Below are positions 10,356 through 20,367 of a stretch of 52,975 bases of DNA, piece after piece. The stretch's first letter is position 1. Every line of letters begins with the position of its first letter. The stretch is from the NCBI GenBank assembly GCA_002401885.1, contig NVUL01000003.1:32447-85421 (forward strand). The letters run 5' to 3'. The DNA is from SAR86 cluster bacterium (GTDB lineage: Bacteria > Pseudomonadota > Gammaproteobacteria > Pseudomonadales > Pseudohongiellaceae). The notes below the pieces were generated by a model, which worked only from the letters and a program-made list of their open reading frames with translations, had not been told where the DNA came from and did not search any database. Both the position numbers and the translations under genes were made by a program.

Positions 10356-11591
10356 ATGAATGAATCAGCAAGCGATAACATGATTGTTGGATTGGATATA
10401 GGTACTTCCAAGGTCGTGGCTATAGTTGGGGATATTAATCCGGGCGGCGGTCTGGATATCGTCGGTATTGGCAGCCATCGTTCTCGCGGACTCAAGAAAG
10501 GTACTGTAGTCAATATCGAATCCACCGTCGAATCCATTCAGCGTGCAATCGAAGAAGCCGAGCTCATGGCAGGATGTCAGATTCATTCAGTCTATGCAGG
10601 GATTGCCGGTAGTCATATCCGAAGCATGAACTCCCATGGAATCGTGGCGATTCGAGACGGCGAGGTGATGAAAGCCGATATCGAGCGCGTTATTGATGCG
10701 GCGCAGGCCGTTGCTATTCCAGCTGACCAGAAAGTTCTGCACATACTGCCGCAGGAATACATCATCGATTCACAGGAGGGTGTTAAGGAACCGCTGGGTA
10801 TGTCCGGTGTTCGTCTTGAGGCTAAAGTGCATTTGGTCACCTGTGCGATTAACGCAGTGCAGAATATTGAGAAATGTATCAAGCGCTGCGGTCTAGAGAC
10901 TGACGAAATTATTCTAGAGCAATTGGCCTCCGCTTATAGCGTTCTTACCGACGATGAGAAAGAGCTCGGTGTCTGTCTAGTAGATATTGGCGGCGGCACC
11001 ACTGATATCGCGATTTTTACAGAAGGCGCTATACGTCACACAGGTGTCATTCCCATAGCTGGAGATCAAGTAACGAATGATATTGCTATGGCACTGCGAA
11101 CACCAACAGAAAACGCAGAAGAGATAAAGATTAAATATGCCTGTGCTTTGACTCAATTGGCTAGCGCCGATGAGACTCTGAAGGTTCCTAGCGTCGGAGA
11201 TCGAGCGCCAAGAGAACTTTCCAGGCAAGCGTTGGCAGAGGTGGTTGAGCCGCGCTATGACGAATTGTTTACGCTAGTGCAAGCCGAGTTACAACGAAGT
11301 GGGTTTGAAAATCTGCTAGCGGCGGGCATTGTCTTAACCGGCGGCACTAGCAAAATGGAAGGCGTTGTGGATCTGGCGGAAGAAATATTCCATGCACCAG
11401 TACGCATCGGAGCGCCTCACAATGTCAATGGTTTAGCCGATATTGTAAGAAACCCAATTTATTCTACTGGTGTTGGATTGTTGCTGTACGGCTTAAAACA
11501 ATACCAGGAAAGAGGTGGAATCGATTCAAAGAGTGAGCCGCAGATTCAGATTGTGGACAGAGTAAAGAGCTGGTTCCAGGGAAATTTTTAG
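10356..11591 (+). CDS. ftsA: Cell division protein FtsA
   Basis: Actin-like ATPase that tethers FtsZ to the inner membrane. The phosphate-binding motif is VGLDIGTSKVVAIVGD, the second nucleotide motif is LVDIGGGTTDIAIF, and AAGIVLTGGTSKMEG is the adenosine motif. The C-terminal RVKSWFQGNF is the expected amphipathic membrane-targeting helix. I chose ATG at 10356 because GGAG (10342-10345) lies about 10 nt upstream and the N-terminus then begins just ahead of the first motif. An in-frame ATG at 10326 would add ten residues without support. Length is 411 aa. Confidence 0.96.
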   Translation: MNESASDNMIVGLDIGTSKVVAIVGDINPGGGLDIVGIGSHRSRGLKKGTVVNIESTVESIQRAIEEAELMAGCQIHSVYAGIAGSHIRSMNSHGIVAIRDGEVMKADIERVIDAAQAVAIPADQKVLHILPQEYIIDSQEGVKEPLGMSGVRLEAKVHLVTCAINAVQNIEKCIKRCGLETDEIILEQLASAYSVLTDDEKELGVCLVDIGGGTTDIAIFTEGAIRHTGVIPIAGDQVTNDIAMALRTPTENAEEIKIKYACALTQLASADETLKVPSVGDRAPRELSRQALAEVVEPRYDELFTLVQAELQRSGFENLLAAGIVLTGGTSKMEGVVDLAEEIFHAPVRIGAPHNVNGLADIVRNPIYSTGVGLLLYGLKQYQERGGIDSKSEPQIQIVDRVKSWFQGNF

Positions 11592-11649
11592 TTTTAATCT
11601 TAGCATTCAATAACCAACACAGTAAAAGAGTCATAATTGAGGGGGCTAT

Positions 11650-12804
11650 ATGTTTGAATTAGTCGAGAACGTTGCGCAGAGCGCTGAAATTAAAGTTATA
11701 GGCGTTGGTGGTGGAGGTGGAAACGCCGTGCACCATATGATCAATAACCAGGTAGAGGGTGTGGAGTTTATCTGTGCCAACACAGATGCACAGGCGTTGC
11801 ATAACCTGAAAGCCAAGACGATATTGCAGATGGGTAGCAATATAACCAAAGGTCTTGGCGCGGGAGCAAACCCCGAGATCGGTCGACAGGCAGCGTTGGA
11901 AGATAGGGATGAGATCGCTGAAATATTGTCCGGCGCCGATATGGTATTTATCACAGCTGGTATGGGGGGGGGCACAGGAACAGGTGCTGCGCCTATCGTT
12001 GCCGAAGTGGCTAAGGAGATGGGCATCCTAACCGTTGCGATAGTGACCCGGCCTTTTCCATTCGAGGGTAAAAAGCGTTCAAAGATTGCGGAAGAGGGCA
12101 TTAAACTGCTCACAGAGCACGTGGATTCTTTGATTACTATTCCAAACGAAAAATTATTAGACGTACTGGGTAAAGAAGCTACCTTGCTGGAAGCATTTAA
12201 AGCGGCCAACGATGTGCTCTTAGGCGCGGTGAAAGGCATCGCCGATCTAATCATGAACCCCGGTATGATTAACGTGGATTTCGCTGATGTTAAAACGGTG
12301 ATGTCTGAGATGGGTATGGCCATGATGGGTACGGGCGCAGCAGTGGGTGCCGATCGAGCTCGGGAGGCAGCAGAAGCTGCGATTCGTAGTCCGCTACTAG
12401 AAGACGTGAATCTGCAAGGCGCGCGCGGGATTTTGGTTAATATCACGGCTGGAGAGAATCTATCTCTGGGTGAGTTTTCTGAGGTTGGCGACACTATTGA
12501 GGAGTTTGCTTCGGATGATGCAACGGTAGTCGTTGGTACGGTGATTGATCCAAGTCTCGAGAATGAAATGCGCGTTACTGTCGTAGCTACTGGTCTGGGT
12601 GATAAACACGCAAAACCCACTAAAGTTGTGGACAATACCGACAGGGAAATAACTACCGACTACCGACAGCTCGATAAGCCAGCGGTGATGCGTAGGCAGG
12701 GCTCCTCTCGAGCAGCGGCTACAGCTGCCGCTGCTGTGGTGGGTTCAGATACCGACATGGATTATCTCGATATTCCTGCCTTTCTAAGAAAGCAGGCGGA
12801 CTAG
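11650..12804 (+). CDS. ftsZ: Cell division GTPase FtsZ
   Basis: Tubulin-like GTPase that forms the Z ring. It opens with [14 protein letters not shown] and carries the tubulin signature [10 protein letters not shown] (about residue 107) and the T7-loop [20 protein letters not shown]. The C-terminal conserved peptide [13 protein letters not shown] binds FtsA and ZipA. Length 384 aa is normal. The ribosome site GAGGGGG lies seven bases before the ATG. The C-terminal linker is Ala-rich. FtsZ ends the tight dcw operon; a hairpin and a candidate lpxC promoter follow. Confidence 0.98.
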   Translation: MFELVENVAQSAEIKVIGVGGGGGNAVHHMINNQVEGVEFICANTDAQALHNLKAKTILQMGSNITKGLGAGANPEIGRQAALEDRDEIAEILSGADMVFITAGMGGGTGTGAAPIVAEVAKEMGILTVAIVTRPFPFEGKKRSKIAEEGIKLLTEHVDSLITIPNEKLLDVLGKEATLLEAFKAANDVLLGAVKGIADLIMNPGMINVDFADVKTVMSEMGMAMMGTGAAVGADRAREAAEAAIRSPLLEDVNLQGARGILVNITAGENLSLGEFSEVGDTIEEFASDDATVVVGTVIDPSLENEMRVTVVATGLGDKHAKPTKVVDNTDREITTDYRQLDKPAVMRRQGSSRAAATAAAAVVGSDTDMDYLDIPAFLRKQAD

Positions 12805-12816
12805 GTTTTCAGGAAT

Positions 12817-12840
12817 GCCGCAGTAGGATTCCTACACGGC
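12817..12840 (+). terminator. Hairpin after ftsZ
   Basis: GCCG (12817-12820) and GTAGG (12823-12827) pair with CCTAC (12831-12835) and CGGC (12837-12840), leaving a three-base loop and a small internal bulge. No T-run follows directly, so this may be a weak terminator or a 3' end-stabilising stem rather than a full intrinsic terminator. Confidence 0.4.
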
Positions 12841-12912
12841 ACTCCTCGCTTAGTGTTTTTGAACGCTCTTCTTAAGACTAGTTTTTGGGGGCATTACACG
12901 GATTTTCCCTTA

Positions 12913-12941
12913 TTGGGTTATTCCTTAAATTTTGCTACTAT
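12913..12941 (+). promoter_or_regulatory. Candidate sigma70 promoter for lpxC
   Basis: TTGGGT (12913-12918) is separated by 17 bases from TACTAT (12936-12941), five of six matches to the -10 consensus and three of six to the -35. It lies about 197 bases before lpxC, which gives a long leader. It fits separate transcription of lpxC from the dcw operon. Confidence 0.45.
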
Positions 12942-13137
12942 GCCAGAGCTTTATTAAAGGTCGTCGTTGTGAGCTGAAACCGCTCGTTTTCGGGTCTAGT
13001 GTTGGTGAACCGGTAGAGCACGGAGTACCCGTTTCAAGCATAGGCTAATCCTTGATCGAAAAGTGGCATGACACTGCGTAAAAAATGCTTGAGATACCCA
13101 TGTTTTTCCGACTAAATAGGACGCGAAGCGAAGACCT

Positions 13138-14049
13138 ATGCTGAAACAAAGAACCCTGAAGAACGTTATTCGCGCCACGGGCGTTGGCCTGCACACCGGC
13201 GAGAAAGTCTACCTAACTCTTAGACCAGCCCCAGTTAACACAGGCATCATCTTTACCCGAGTAGACTTAGATAGTCCCGTTCAGATTCCTGCCCGCGCAT
13301 CTAATGTAGGGGATACAACTCTCTCTACCTGCCTCGTAAAAGATGACGTTAGAATTTCTACTATTGAGCATTTGATGTCGGCGCTATCAGGTTTAGGCAT
13401 CGACAATGCCTTCATTGATGTAAGTGCGCCTGAGGTGCCGATCATGGATGGCAGTGCTGGCCCGTTCGTTTTCCTAATTCAATCTGCTGGAATCGAAGAG
13501 CAATCAGAATTAAAGCGCTTCATCAAAATAAAGAAGCCGCTATATTTGGAGCATGGCGACAAAGCTGTCAGTCTTGAGCCGTTTGACGGCTTCAAGGTTA
13601 GCTACACACTCCTTTACGATCACCCCGTCTACAAGAAACACACTAAGAGCGCGACCATTGATTTCTCCAGTACTTCCTTTGTTAAGGAAGTAAGCCGTGC
13701 GCGCACCTTTGGATTCATGCATGAATTCGAGGAGTTGCGGAATAGGAATTTGGCACTAGGTGCGAGTATGGACAATGCCATAGCGGTAGGTGACTACAAG
13801 GTCTTGAACGAGGATGGGCTGCGCTACGAAGACGAGTTCGTAAAGCATAAGATCCTTGATTCTATTGGAGATTTATACCTGCTTGGCAACAGTTTGATTG
13901 GCGAGTTCAAGGGATATAAATCTGGACATGCCCTCAATAATGCTTTATTAAGAATGCTCGAAGTTAATGAAGATGCTTGGGAAATAGTCAGTTTCGATAA
14001 CGATTCAAACGTGCCTATTTCCTATATGAAACCGGTGTTGGCAGCATAG
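13138..14049 (+). CDS. lpxC: UDP-3-O-acyl-GlcNAc deacetylase LpxC
   Basis: Zinc deacetylase for the committed step of lipid A synthesis, acting in the cytoplasm. The start MLKQRTLKN and ATGVGLHTG match the family. Metal ligands are visible as the His in [10 protein letters not shown] and the His and Asp in [25 protein letters not shown] supplies the catalytic His. Length 303 aa is normal. The gene follows ftsZ as in most Gammaproteobacteria, but with its own probable promoter. Confidence 0.98.
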   Translation: MLKQRTLKNVIRATGVGLHTGEKVYLTLRPAPVNTGIIFTRVDLDSPVQIPARASNVGDTTLSTCLVKDDVRISTIEHLMSALSGLGIDNAFIDVSAPEVPIMDGSAGPFVFLIQSAGIEEQSELKRFIKIKKPLYLEHGDKAVSLEPFDGFKVSYTLLYDHPVYKKHTKSATIDFSSTSFVKEVSRARTFGFMHEFEELRNRNLALGASMDNAIAVGDYKVLNEDGLRYEDEFVKHKILDSIGDLYLLGNSLIGEFKGYKSGHALNNALLRMLEVNEDAWEIVSFDNDSNVPISYMKPVLAA

Positions 14050-14063
14050 TCCTGTCGTGCTAT

Positions 14064-14096
14064 CCTAACTATCTGATTTTAATAAATATAGTTGGG
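14064..14096 (+). terminator. Hairpin downstream of lpxC
   Basis: CCTAACTAT (14064-14072) pairs with ATAGTTGGG (14088-14096) with one G-T wobble and a 15-base AT-rich loop. No T-run follows. It is a weak terminator candidate 15 bases after the lpxC stop. Confidence 0.3.
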
Positions 14097-14156
14097 CGTT
14101 GAAGTTTCTTGATTAGCCCCAAGTTTTATTAGGCTTACTGAGACAACGCTTAGACA

Positions 14157-15086
14157 ATGAAAGTTATTCTCGTCGACCAGCGTCATGGTCACACTAAAAC
14201 TATCGTCCTCAAGGGATGGCTGAAAGGCCTCCTCTCTCTATGCCTACTCGGTGCTCCAGTTGCGTTGGGCTACTTTGGTTATGGGCTCGCGGTTTCTCAG
14301 AATAACGGTGTCTTCAGCGAAGAGTCTGCGCAAAATTGGGAGCGTCAGATTCGCATACAGACTGAACAAATATCCGAGATTAAAGAAGAATCAGAACAAC
14401 AGATCGATGCCCTAACTATGCGACTTGCAATGTTACAGGCACGTCTAGTGCGCTTGGATGCGGTTGGAGAACGCATAACTACCATTGCCAATTTGGATAA
14501 TGGTGAATTTGATTTCAGCGACCCGATTACCATCGGCGGTCCTTTAACTGGTGTTTCAGAGTCCTACTCAGCAGCGGGATTTATGGATGCTGTTTATCAG
14601 CTCGAGCGACAATTGGATGATCGTCAGCAGCAACTCGAAATTCTCGAAGGCCTGATGACTGATCGCAAAATTCAGTCAGATGTCTTCATTGCAGGTAGGC
14701 CTGTAGATAAAGCCTGGATCGCGTCGCGATTCGGTCAGCGCCCTGACCCTATTACTGGACGCATAGCTTTCCATGGTGGCATCGACTTCACCACTGGCAA
14801 GTCGGGTGCTGAGATTAATACCGTGGCATCAGGCGTAATCACCTGGTCTGGGCCTCGATCGGGCTACGGCTTGATGGTTGAGGTCAATCACGGCAATGGA
14901 TTCACGACACGCTACGCCCATTCAGAAAAGCTATTGGTGGACGTTGGCGATATCGTAATGAAGGGGCAGAACATCGCGCTAGTGGGTTCTACCGGCCGCT
15001 CAACAGGGCCTCATGTTCATTTTGAGGTTTACAAGAACGGTAGAGTCGTCGACCCTGCCGCGTATATACACCGCACAGCAAGATAA
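14157..15086 (+). CDS. M23 family metallopeptidase (envelope, coiled-coil)
   Basis: Probable periplasmic LytM/M23 zinc endopeptidase acting on peptidoglycan, anchored by an N-terminal membrane segment (about residues 22-44). A coiled coil rich in Gln/Glu follows (about 58-100), then a second helical stretch near 145-165. The C-terminal M23 domain (about 185-300) has the first ligand motif HGGIDF, the conserved RYAHSEKLLVDVGD, and HVHFEV with the HxH motif. The zinc ligands look intact, so it may be active rather than an EnvC-type activator. It occupies the lpxC-secA gap where enterobacteria have secM. The exact substrate is unknown. Confidence 0.88.
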   Translation: MKVILVDQRHGHTKTIVLKGWLKGLLSLCLLGAPVALGYFGYGLAVSQNNGVFSEESAQNWERQIRIQTEQISEIKEESEQQIDALTMRLAMLQARLVRLDAVGERITTIANLDNGEFDFSDPITIGGPLTGVSESYSAAGFMDAVYQLERQLDDRQQQLEILEGLMTDRKIQSDVFIAGRPVDKAWIASRFGQRPDPITGRIAFHGGIDFTTGKSGAEINTVASGVITWSGPRSGYGLMVEVNHGNGFTTRYAHSEKLLVDVGDIVMKGQNIALVGSTGRSTGPHVHFEVYKNGRVVDPAAYIHRTAR

Positions 15087-15198
15087 TCACCCTCTTCTCA
15101 AAACCAATCTAATTGGTCTCTATCGGTTTGACTGAGCAATGCTCATCATGTCCGTTGGAGGCCAGCGTATCGAATCAACTATTTATTGATAGAGAAAA

Positions 15199-17967
15199 AT
15201 GAGCATACTAAATAAAATATTAGGAAGCAGTAACTCGCGTAAGCTGAAGAAATTGCAGAAGATCGTTGTTCGCATCAGCGCGCTTGAGCCCTCTTTAGAA
15301 GCGCTTTCCGATGAAGAGTTGAAAGCCAAGACGGGCGAATTTAAGCAACGCTTCGATGCCGGTGAGTCGACTGACGCGCTACTGCCGGAAGCCTTCGCTG
15401 TTGTTCGCGAAGCGTGTAAGCGGACATTGCAGATGCGCCATTTCGATGTGCAGATGATCGGTGGAATCGTATTGCACGAAGGCAGCATCTCAGAGATGAG
15501 AACGGGTGAGGGTAAGACGCTTATGGCGACCTTGCCGGCCTACCTAAATGGTCTTACCGAGAATGGTGTTCACCTAGTTACAGTGAATGAATATCTTGCA
15601 GAGCGTGATGCGAACTGGATGCGCCCGCTGTATGAGTTTCTAGGGCTCAGTGTTGGCATCATAGGTTCGGGGCAGACGCCGGAATTGAAGAAAGAAGCCT
15701 ATAACAGCTCTATTACCTACGGCACAAACAACGAATTTGGTTTTGATTACCTGCGCGATAACATGGCGTTCCGTCTCGATGACAAAATGCAGAGAGAATT
15801 AAATTTTGCAATCGTCGACGAGGTGGATTCAATTCTCATCGACGAAGCTAGAACTCCACTGATAATTTCTGGCGCTGCCGAGAATAGCTCCAAACTCTAT
15901 GAAGCTATCAACCAGCTGATTCCGAAGTTGGAGAAGGGAGTAAAGGCCGAAAAATCCAAGATGGAAATGATGGACAAAAACTTTGTGCCCGAGGAGTCAG
16001 GTCACTTTACGGTTGATGAGAAGAGTCGTCAGGTCGAGCTTACTGAAACTGGGCACGAATTCGTCGAGGATATCCTGATCCAGAAAAAGTTATTAGCTGA
16101 GGGCGAGTCACTCTACTCTGCGACCAACTTATCTTTGCTTCATCACGTGCATGCTGGTCTAAAGGCGCATAACCTATTTAATCGCGATATCGAGTACATA
16201 GTTCAGAATAAAAGCATTGTACTGATTGATGAGCACACTGGTCGAACGATGGAAGGACGGCGTCTTTCAGAAGGCCTGCATCAGGCACTAGAGGCTAAGG
16301 AAAAATTGGAGATTCAGAGTGAGAGTCAGACTCTGGCTTCAACTACATTCCAAAACTATTTCCGCTTGTACAATAATCTATCCGGTATGACCGGCACCGC
16401 CGATACGGAAGCGTTCGAGTTTTCGCAAATTTACGGACTGGATGTGGTGGTGATACCAACCAATCAGCCCATGGTGCGTGATGATGCAAACGACCTTATC
16501 TATCTTTCCATGGAAGAGAAGTTAGAAGCAATTGTTCGTGATATCACTGAAATGAGCGCTAAAGGTGCGCCCGTACTGGTCGGCACGGCGTCTATCGATA
16601 CATCTGAAACACTGTCGGACTTTCTCACGAAAGAAAAAATCCAGCATGAAGTATTAAACGCCAAGTTCCATGAGCGTGAGGCGGAGATTATTGCTCAAGC
16701 AGGAAAGCCTGGGGTGGTGACTATCGCAACCAATATGGCTGGCCGTGGCACAGATATCGTATTGGGCGGAAAATGGGAGGCTGAGGTTGCTGAATTAGAA
16801 AACCCTACCGAAACACAGATCGAGAAAATAAAAGCAGAATGGCAGCTGCGTCATGATCAAGTTATTGCGGCCGGTGGCCTGCACATCGTTGGCACCGAGC
16901 GACACGAATCGCGACGCATTGACAATCAGCTGCGTGGCCGTTCTGGAAGACAGGGCGATCCTGGATATTCCAGGTTCTATCTGTCCATGGAAGATAACCT
17001 ACTTAGAATTTTTGCAACCGATGGCGTGAAGAACTTCATGCGGCGCTTAGGTATGGAGCATGGAGAAGCCATAGAGCACAGCATGGTAACGAAGCAGATT
17101 GAGAAGGCGCAACGAAAGGTCGAAGGCAGGAATTTCGATATTCGTAAACAATTGTTGGAATATGACAATGTGGCGAATGATCAGCGCACGATCATCTATC
17201 GTCAGCGTAACGAACTCATGGCCAGCGATGATATTTCAGAGCTGTTGAAAGACATGCGCACAGAAGTGGTAGGACAATTTGTCGATGAGTACATCCCTCC
17301 TCAGAGTGTTCCCGAGCAATGGGATGTAGAGGGATTGCAGAAAGCGATAGATACCGAGTTTTCGACCCAGCAAGATATTCAGAAATGGCTCGATGAGGAT
17401 GATCAACTTTACGAAGAGCAGCTGAAACAAAAAATCGACGAAATACTCTCTGCCGATTACCAGCAGAAATGTGCCGCAGTGGGTGAAAAGATGCGCACCT
17501 TCGAGAAGCAAATTACATTACAGATATTAGATGGTTTGTGGAAGGAGCACCTTGCAACTATGGATCACCTGCGACAAGGAATATTTTTGCGTAGTTATGG
17601 TGGCAAGAATCCGCGACAGGAATATAAGCGGGAAGCCTTCGCTCTGTTTCAAGACCTGATGACAAATCTGCAGCAGGAAGTTGTTAAAGTTTTAAGTCAC
17701 GTGAAGATTCGACAAGAAGACGATGCAGGTGCAATTGAGCAGCAACGTGAGCAGGAGCGAGCTAGAGAGCGAGTGAATTTTCAGCATCAAGCCGTATCAG
17801 CACTCGCCGAACAGCCAGCGGCCGAGGCCCCGTCTGCAAGGCAGGGTCAAGGAGAGGGAAACAAGACATCTCCGTTTGTTCGAGAGATGGCCAAGGTAGG
17901 AAGGAACGACCCCTGTCCTTGCGGCTCGGGCAAGAAATATAAAGTATGCCACGGCAAGATAGGTTAG
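15199..17967 (+). CDS. secA: Preprotein translocase ATPase SecA
   Basis: Motor ATPase that drives secretory proteins through SecYEG. At 922 aa it has the usual size. Walker A is [11 protein letters not shown] (about residue 102), Walker B with DEAD-like DEVD appears in [17 protein letters not shown], and the second ATPase domain has [14 protein letters not shown]. The C-terminal zinc-binding tail [14 protein letters not shown], used for SecB and lipid contact, is complete. No secM-type arrest peptide lies upstream. Confidence 0.98.
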   Translation: MSILNKILGSSNSRKLKKLQKIVVRISALEPSLEALSDEELKAKTGEFKQRFDAGESTDALLPEAFAVVREACKRTLQMRHFDVQMIGGIVLHEGSISEMRTGEGKTLMATLPAYLNGLTENGVHLVTVNEYLAERDANWMRPLYEFLGLSVGIIGSGQTPELKKEAYNSSITYGTNNEFGFDYLRDNMAFRLDDKMQRELNFAIVDEVDSILIDEARTPLIISGAAENSSKLYEAINQLIPKLEKGVKAEKSKMEMMDKNFVPEESGHFTVDEKSRQVELTETGHEFVEDILIQKKLLAEGESLYSATNLSLLHHVHAGLKAHNLFNRDIEYIVQNKSIVLIDEHTGRTMEGRRLSEGLHQALEAKEKLEIQSESQTLASTTFQNYFRLYNNLSGMTGTADTEAFEFSQIYGLDVVVIPTNQPMVRDDANDLIYLSMEEKLEAIVRDITEMSAKGAPVLVGTASIDTSETLSDFLTKEKIQHEVLNAKFHEREAEIIAQAGKPGVVTIATNMAGRGTDIVLGGKWEAEVAELENPTETQIEKIKAEWQLRHDQVIAAGGLHIVGTERHESRRIDNQLRGRSGRQGDPGYSRFYLSMEDNLLRIFATDGVKNFMRRLGMEHGEAIEHSMVTKQIEKAQRKVEGRNFDIRKQLLEYDNVANDQRTIIYRQRNELMASDDISELLKDMRTEVVGQFVDEYIPPQSVPEQWDVEGLQKAIDTEFSTQQDIQKWLDEDDQLYEEQLKQKIDEILSADYQQKCAAVGEKMRTFEKQITLQILDGLWKEHLATMDHLRQGIFLRSYGGKNPRQEYKREAFALFQDLMTNLQQEVVKVLSHVKIRQEDDAGAIEQQREQERARERVNFQHQAVSALAEQPAAEAPSARQGQGEGNKTSPFVREMAKVGRNDPCPCGSGKKYKVCHGKIG

Positions 17968-18019
17968 CGTATGGCTTCGCATTAGGCTGAGAAAGTGAAA
18001 GTTGAGTAAGGATGTAGAG

Positions 18020-19237
18020 ATGGCGGTCGGTTCCGAGAGAAAGGTAAACATCACTCCCATTGAAGGGATTCGCTTAGCAGCAGTTGAAAGTCAAATTCGC
18101 TACGCTAATCGGCTCGACCTTGTCTTGGTTGAAATTGCACCGGACTCCACAACAGCAGGCGTGTTTACTCAGAACGCATTCTGTGCCGCGCCGGTTCGCA
18201 TTGCTAGGCAGCGAGTTGAGCAGTGTGCTAGCCGTTATTTCTTGATTAACACAGGAAATGCGAATGCTGGCACCGGACCTGAGGGAGAGCTTGCGGCTAT
18301 GGCCTGTTGCGATGGCTTGGCCGAGATAGCGCGAACCTCATCTCAACAGATATTGCCGTTTTCCACAGGGGTGATAGGCGAATCACTGCCTTTTGATAAA
18401 ATACTCGCAGCGTTACCGGCACTGTACGAAACATTGTCTGCGGATGCTTGGGAATCGGCAGCACAGGGAATATTGACAACCGACACCCGGCCGAAGCTGG
18501 CTTCAGCAAGTTTTACCGCTAACGGCTCTCAAGCAAGCATAAGCGGATTCGCAAAGGGATCGGGCATGATTCGTCCGAACATGGCAACACTGCTTGCCTA
18601 TGTTTTTACGGACGCGCAGATCGAGAAACCTCTCCTCGAAAAAATCTTAGATAGAGCTGTAAAAAACTCGTTCAACAGAATCACAGTCGATGGTGATACC
18701 TCTACCAATGATTGTTGTATGTTAGTAGCCACGGGTAAGGGGTCTCTTGTTATCACGGATAGCGATAGCGAGGCAGCTACGCAGTTTCAGTCTGAATTGA
18801 ATGCTGTTTTCGAGCAGCTGGCCACCGATCTGATTCGGGATGCAGAAGGAGCAAGCAAATTCATAACGATCGAGGTAAGTGAAGGTGCGTCTGAGCAGGA
18901 GTGTTTAGCAGTGGCGTATACGGTAGCGGAATCTCCCCTGGTCAAAACAGCTTTCTTTGCCTCAGATCCGAACTGGGGAAGAATTCTCGCCGCTATCGGT
19001 CGTGCCGGTCTTAGTGACCTCGATATTGAGTCCGTCACTGTGGCGCTTGGAGATACACTCTTAGTGTCCAAAGGATCAGTAGATGCTGCGTATAGCGAGA
19101 GTGCAGGGCAGGCCGAGATGGATAAGGACGAAATTCGAGTTCGAATTAATCTTGGTCGCGGGAAGGTTAGCGAAAGAGTCTGGACATCTGACCTTTCCAG
19201 CGAGTATGTGCGTATCAATGCGGACTATCGCAGTTAG
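18020..19237 (+). CDS. argJ: Glutamate N-acetyltransferase / ornithine acetyltransferase ArgJ
   Basis: Bifunctional cytoplasmic enzyme that recycles the acetyl group from N-acetylornithine to glutamate in arginine synthesis. The self-cleavage site lies in IRPNMATLLAYVFTDA; cleavage before the Thr yields the alpha and beta chains. KGSGMIRPNMA and DGDTSTNDC are further family motifs. I chose ATG at 18020 because AAGGA (18008-18012) lies seven bases upstream and MAVG is a common ArgJ start; a TTG at 18002 would add six residues. Length is 405 aa. Confidence 0.95.
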   Translation: MAVGSERKVNITPIEGIRLAAVESQIRYANRLDLVLVEIAPDSTTAGVFTQNAFCAAPVRIARQRVEQCASRYFLINTGNANAGTGPEGELAAMACCDGLAEIARTSSQQILPFSTGVIGESLPFDKILAALPALYETLSADAWESAAQGILTTDTRPKLASASFTANGSQASISGFAKGSGMIRPNMATLLAYVFTDAQIEKPLLEKILDRAVKNSFNRITVDGDTSTNDCCMLVATGKGSLVITDSDSEAATQFQSELNAVFEQLATDLIRDAEGASKFITIEVSEGASEQECLAVAYTVAESPLVKTAFFASDPNWGRILAAIGRAGLSDLDIESVTVALGDTLLVSKGSVDAAYSESAGQAEMDKDEIRVRINLGRGKVSERVWTSDLSSEYVRINADYRS

Positions 19238-19246
19238 CACCCTGTT

Positions 19247-19648
19247 GTGAATAAAAACTCCATTGTTCATGTTGCTGTCGGCGTTCTTCTCAATGAAAAT
19301 CGCGAAGTATTGATTGCACTACGCTCCGCCCATTCCCATCAAGGCGGTCTCTGGGAATTTCCTGGTGGCAAAGTCGAAGAAGGCGAGTCGGTTGAGCATG
19401 CGCTGAACAGAGAATTTGAAGAAGAGTTAGGAATCAGCGTGCAGGCCTGCACCCCGTTGATTCAAATCAGGCATGAATACAGCGACAAGTTGGTAATGTT
19501 AGATGTTTGGCGTGTCGAAAGATTTTCAGGGATACCGAAAGGAAAAGAAGGGCAGGCCATCGAATGGCGCCCAATTTCTAAACTACGAGCGGTAGATTTC
19601 CCCAAGGCTAACGAGGCCATTATCCGCGCACTAAACTTGCCCGACTAA
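19247..19648 (+). CDS. mutT: Nudix hydrolase, MutT-like (8-oxo-dGTP diphosphatase)
   Basis: Probable sanitising hydrolase for oxidised nucleotides. The Nudix box is complete: G-G-K-V-E-E-G-E then R-E-F-E-E-E-L-G-I (about residues 40-62). The start is GTG at 19247, nine bases after argJ. At 133 aa it is a single Nudix domain. In Pseudomonas and relatives the gene in this argJ-adjacent position commonly encodes a longer protein with a C-terminal ThiE-like domain. Here the frame stops at TAA (19646-19648), and recognisable ThiE-like coding sequence continues beyond it (see the pseudogene at 19649). Confidence 0.9.
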   Translation: MNKNSIVHVAVGVLLNENREVLIALRSAHSHQGGLWEFPGGKVEEGESVEHALNREFEEELGISVQACTPLIQIRHEYSDKLVMLDVWRVERFSGIPKGKEGQAIEWRPISKLRAVDFPKANEAIIRALNLPD

Positions 19649-20041
19649 ATCGCCATCACTCCAAATGATCAAGGCTTTGGCGAGCTGCGCGCAATCGTCG
19701 GAGGTCAGCTAGGCTCCCAAATACCGTCTAATTTAATTCCGGCAGGAATCGGTGGATGAGGCTATTTACCTTGAGTGCTTGAAATGGGTTGAAGGGCAAT
19801 GCCGAGCTAGCGGCGCAGAGCTTATGTATTTTCCCGACGTCAAAACGCTAGACAAGGGGGCGCCTACCGGAAATTAGAGCGTTCCAGCTAACCTCCCTGC
19901 AGCTCTAGTCCGAGGCTATTTAGCGTATCGTGTCAATCTCCCGGTTTTGCCTTTAGGAGGAATGGGCCCGAGGATCTTTCGACTTGCAAAAGCCATCAAG
20001 GTTTCGAAATAGCGGGGATCTCGGCTTTTTCACCATTCTAA
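19649..20041 (+). pseudogene. Decayed ThiE-like domain of an ancestral MutT-ThiE fusion
   Basis: Three broken frames after mutT resemble a thiamine-phosphate-synthase-like domain. Directly after the mutT stop, the same frame reads IAITPND, like the start of such domains. From 19737 another frame reads IYLECLK, then CRASGAELMYFPDVKTL, a TAG at 19875, and later LPVLPLGGMGP. From 19994 the original mutT frame returns with HQGFEIAGISAFSPF and a stop at 20039-20041. The GGM and AGISAF pieces match the phosphate-binding end of the fold. The middle seems deleted, since the remnant is much shorter than a full domain. The identification rests on motif recall, not alignment. Confidence 0.72.
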
Positions 20042-20367
20042 GCGTGCCGGCAGCCCGGGGAGCGCATTGGCATTGCTCTTTTAAGGAAAATCTTCACTAA
20101 GGCCAGCAAGCTACTGATATAAATAGAGTTAGCTAGGTGTAAAATAGCGACTGAACCGAGCTTTTTTGATAAAGTATTTGAGAATAAGGCAGATACAGCA
20201 ATGTGGAATGCCAAGAATCGTAGAGTGATATTACGGGTGTTTATGTGACCTAGGTCACTGAGATTTACGCTAACTTGTTGAAAATACGGAAATACTTTAA
20301 AGCATTAGCGCACAAAATGAATGAACCAGCTTTGTTGGCGGGCTCTAGAGAAACTTTGGGAATTACT
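20042..20367. other. Intergenic region before the 683-aa secreted protein
   Basis: Following the decayed ThiE-like piece, about 326 bases have no credible gene. An extended -10-like TGATATAAA lies at 20115-20123, and the CRP/Vfr-like palindrome at 20244-20259 is listed separately. A TTG-started extension of the next frame reaches back to 20275, but the signal peptide places the start at 20368. Confidence 0.6.
20244..20259. promoter_or_regulatory. CRP/Vfr-like operator palindrome
   Basis: TGTGA-CCTAGG-TCACT matches the CRP/Vfr pattern TGTGA-N6-TCACA at nine of ten positions. Its inner 14 bases (20245-20258) form a perfect palindrome. It lies about 116 bases before the start of the 683-aa secreted protein gene. 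Binding is inferred from pattern only. Confidence 0.5.

Larger units (their letters stand above)
12805..13137. other. ftsZ-lpxC intergenic region
   Basis: A 333-base stretch with no credible gene. It holds a hairpin just after ftsZ and a sigma70-like promoter, both listed separately, followed by about 195 bases of leader before lpxC. I saw no tRNA or known riboswitch. Confidence 0.7.

Noticed and set aside
11646-12635. 329-codon minus-strand frame opposite ftsZ
   Set aside because: Low-complexity Ser/Ala/Pro translation typical of an antisense shadow; ftsZ is certain on the other strand.
12942-13137. tRNA-like or riboswitch fold in the lpxC leader
   Set aside because: A few short stems are possible, but there is no acceptor stem or T-arm and no known leader motif.
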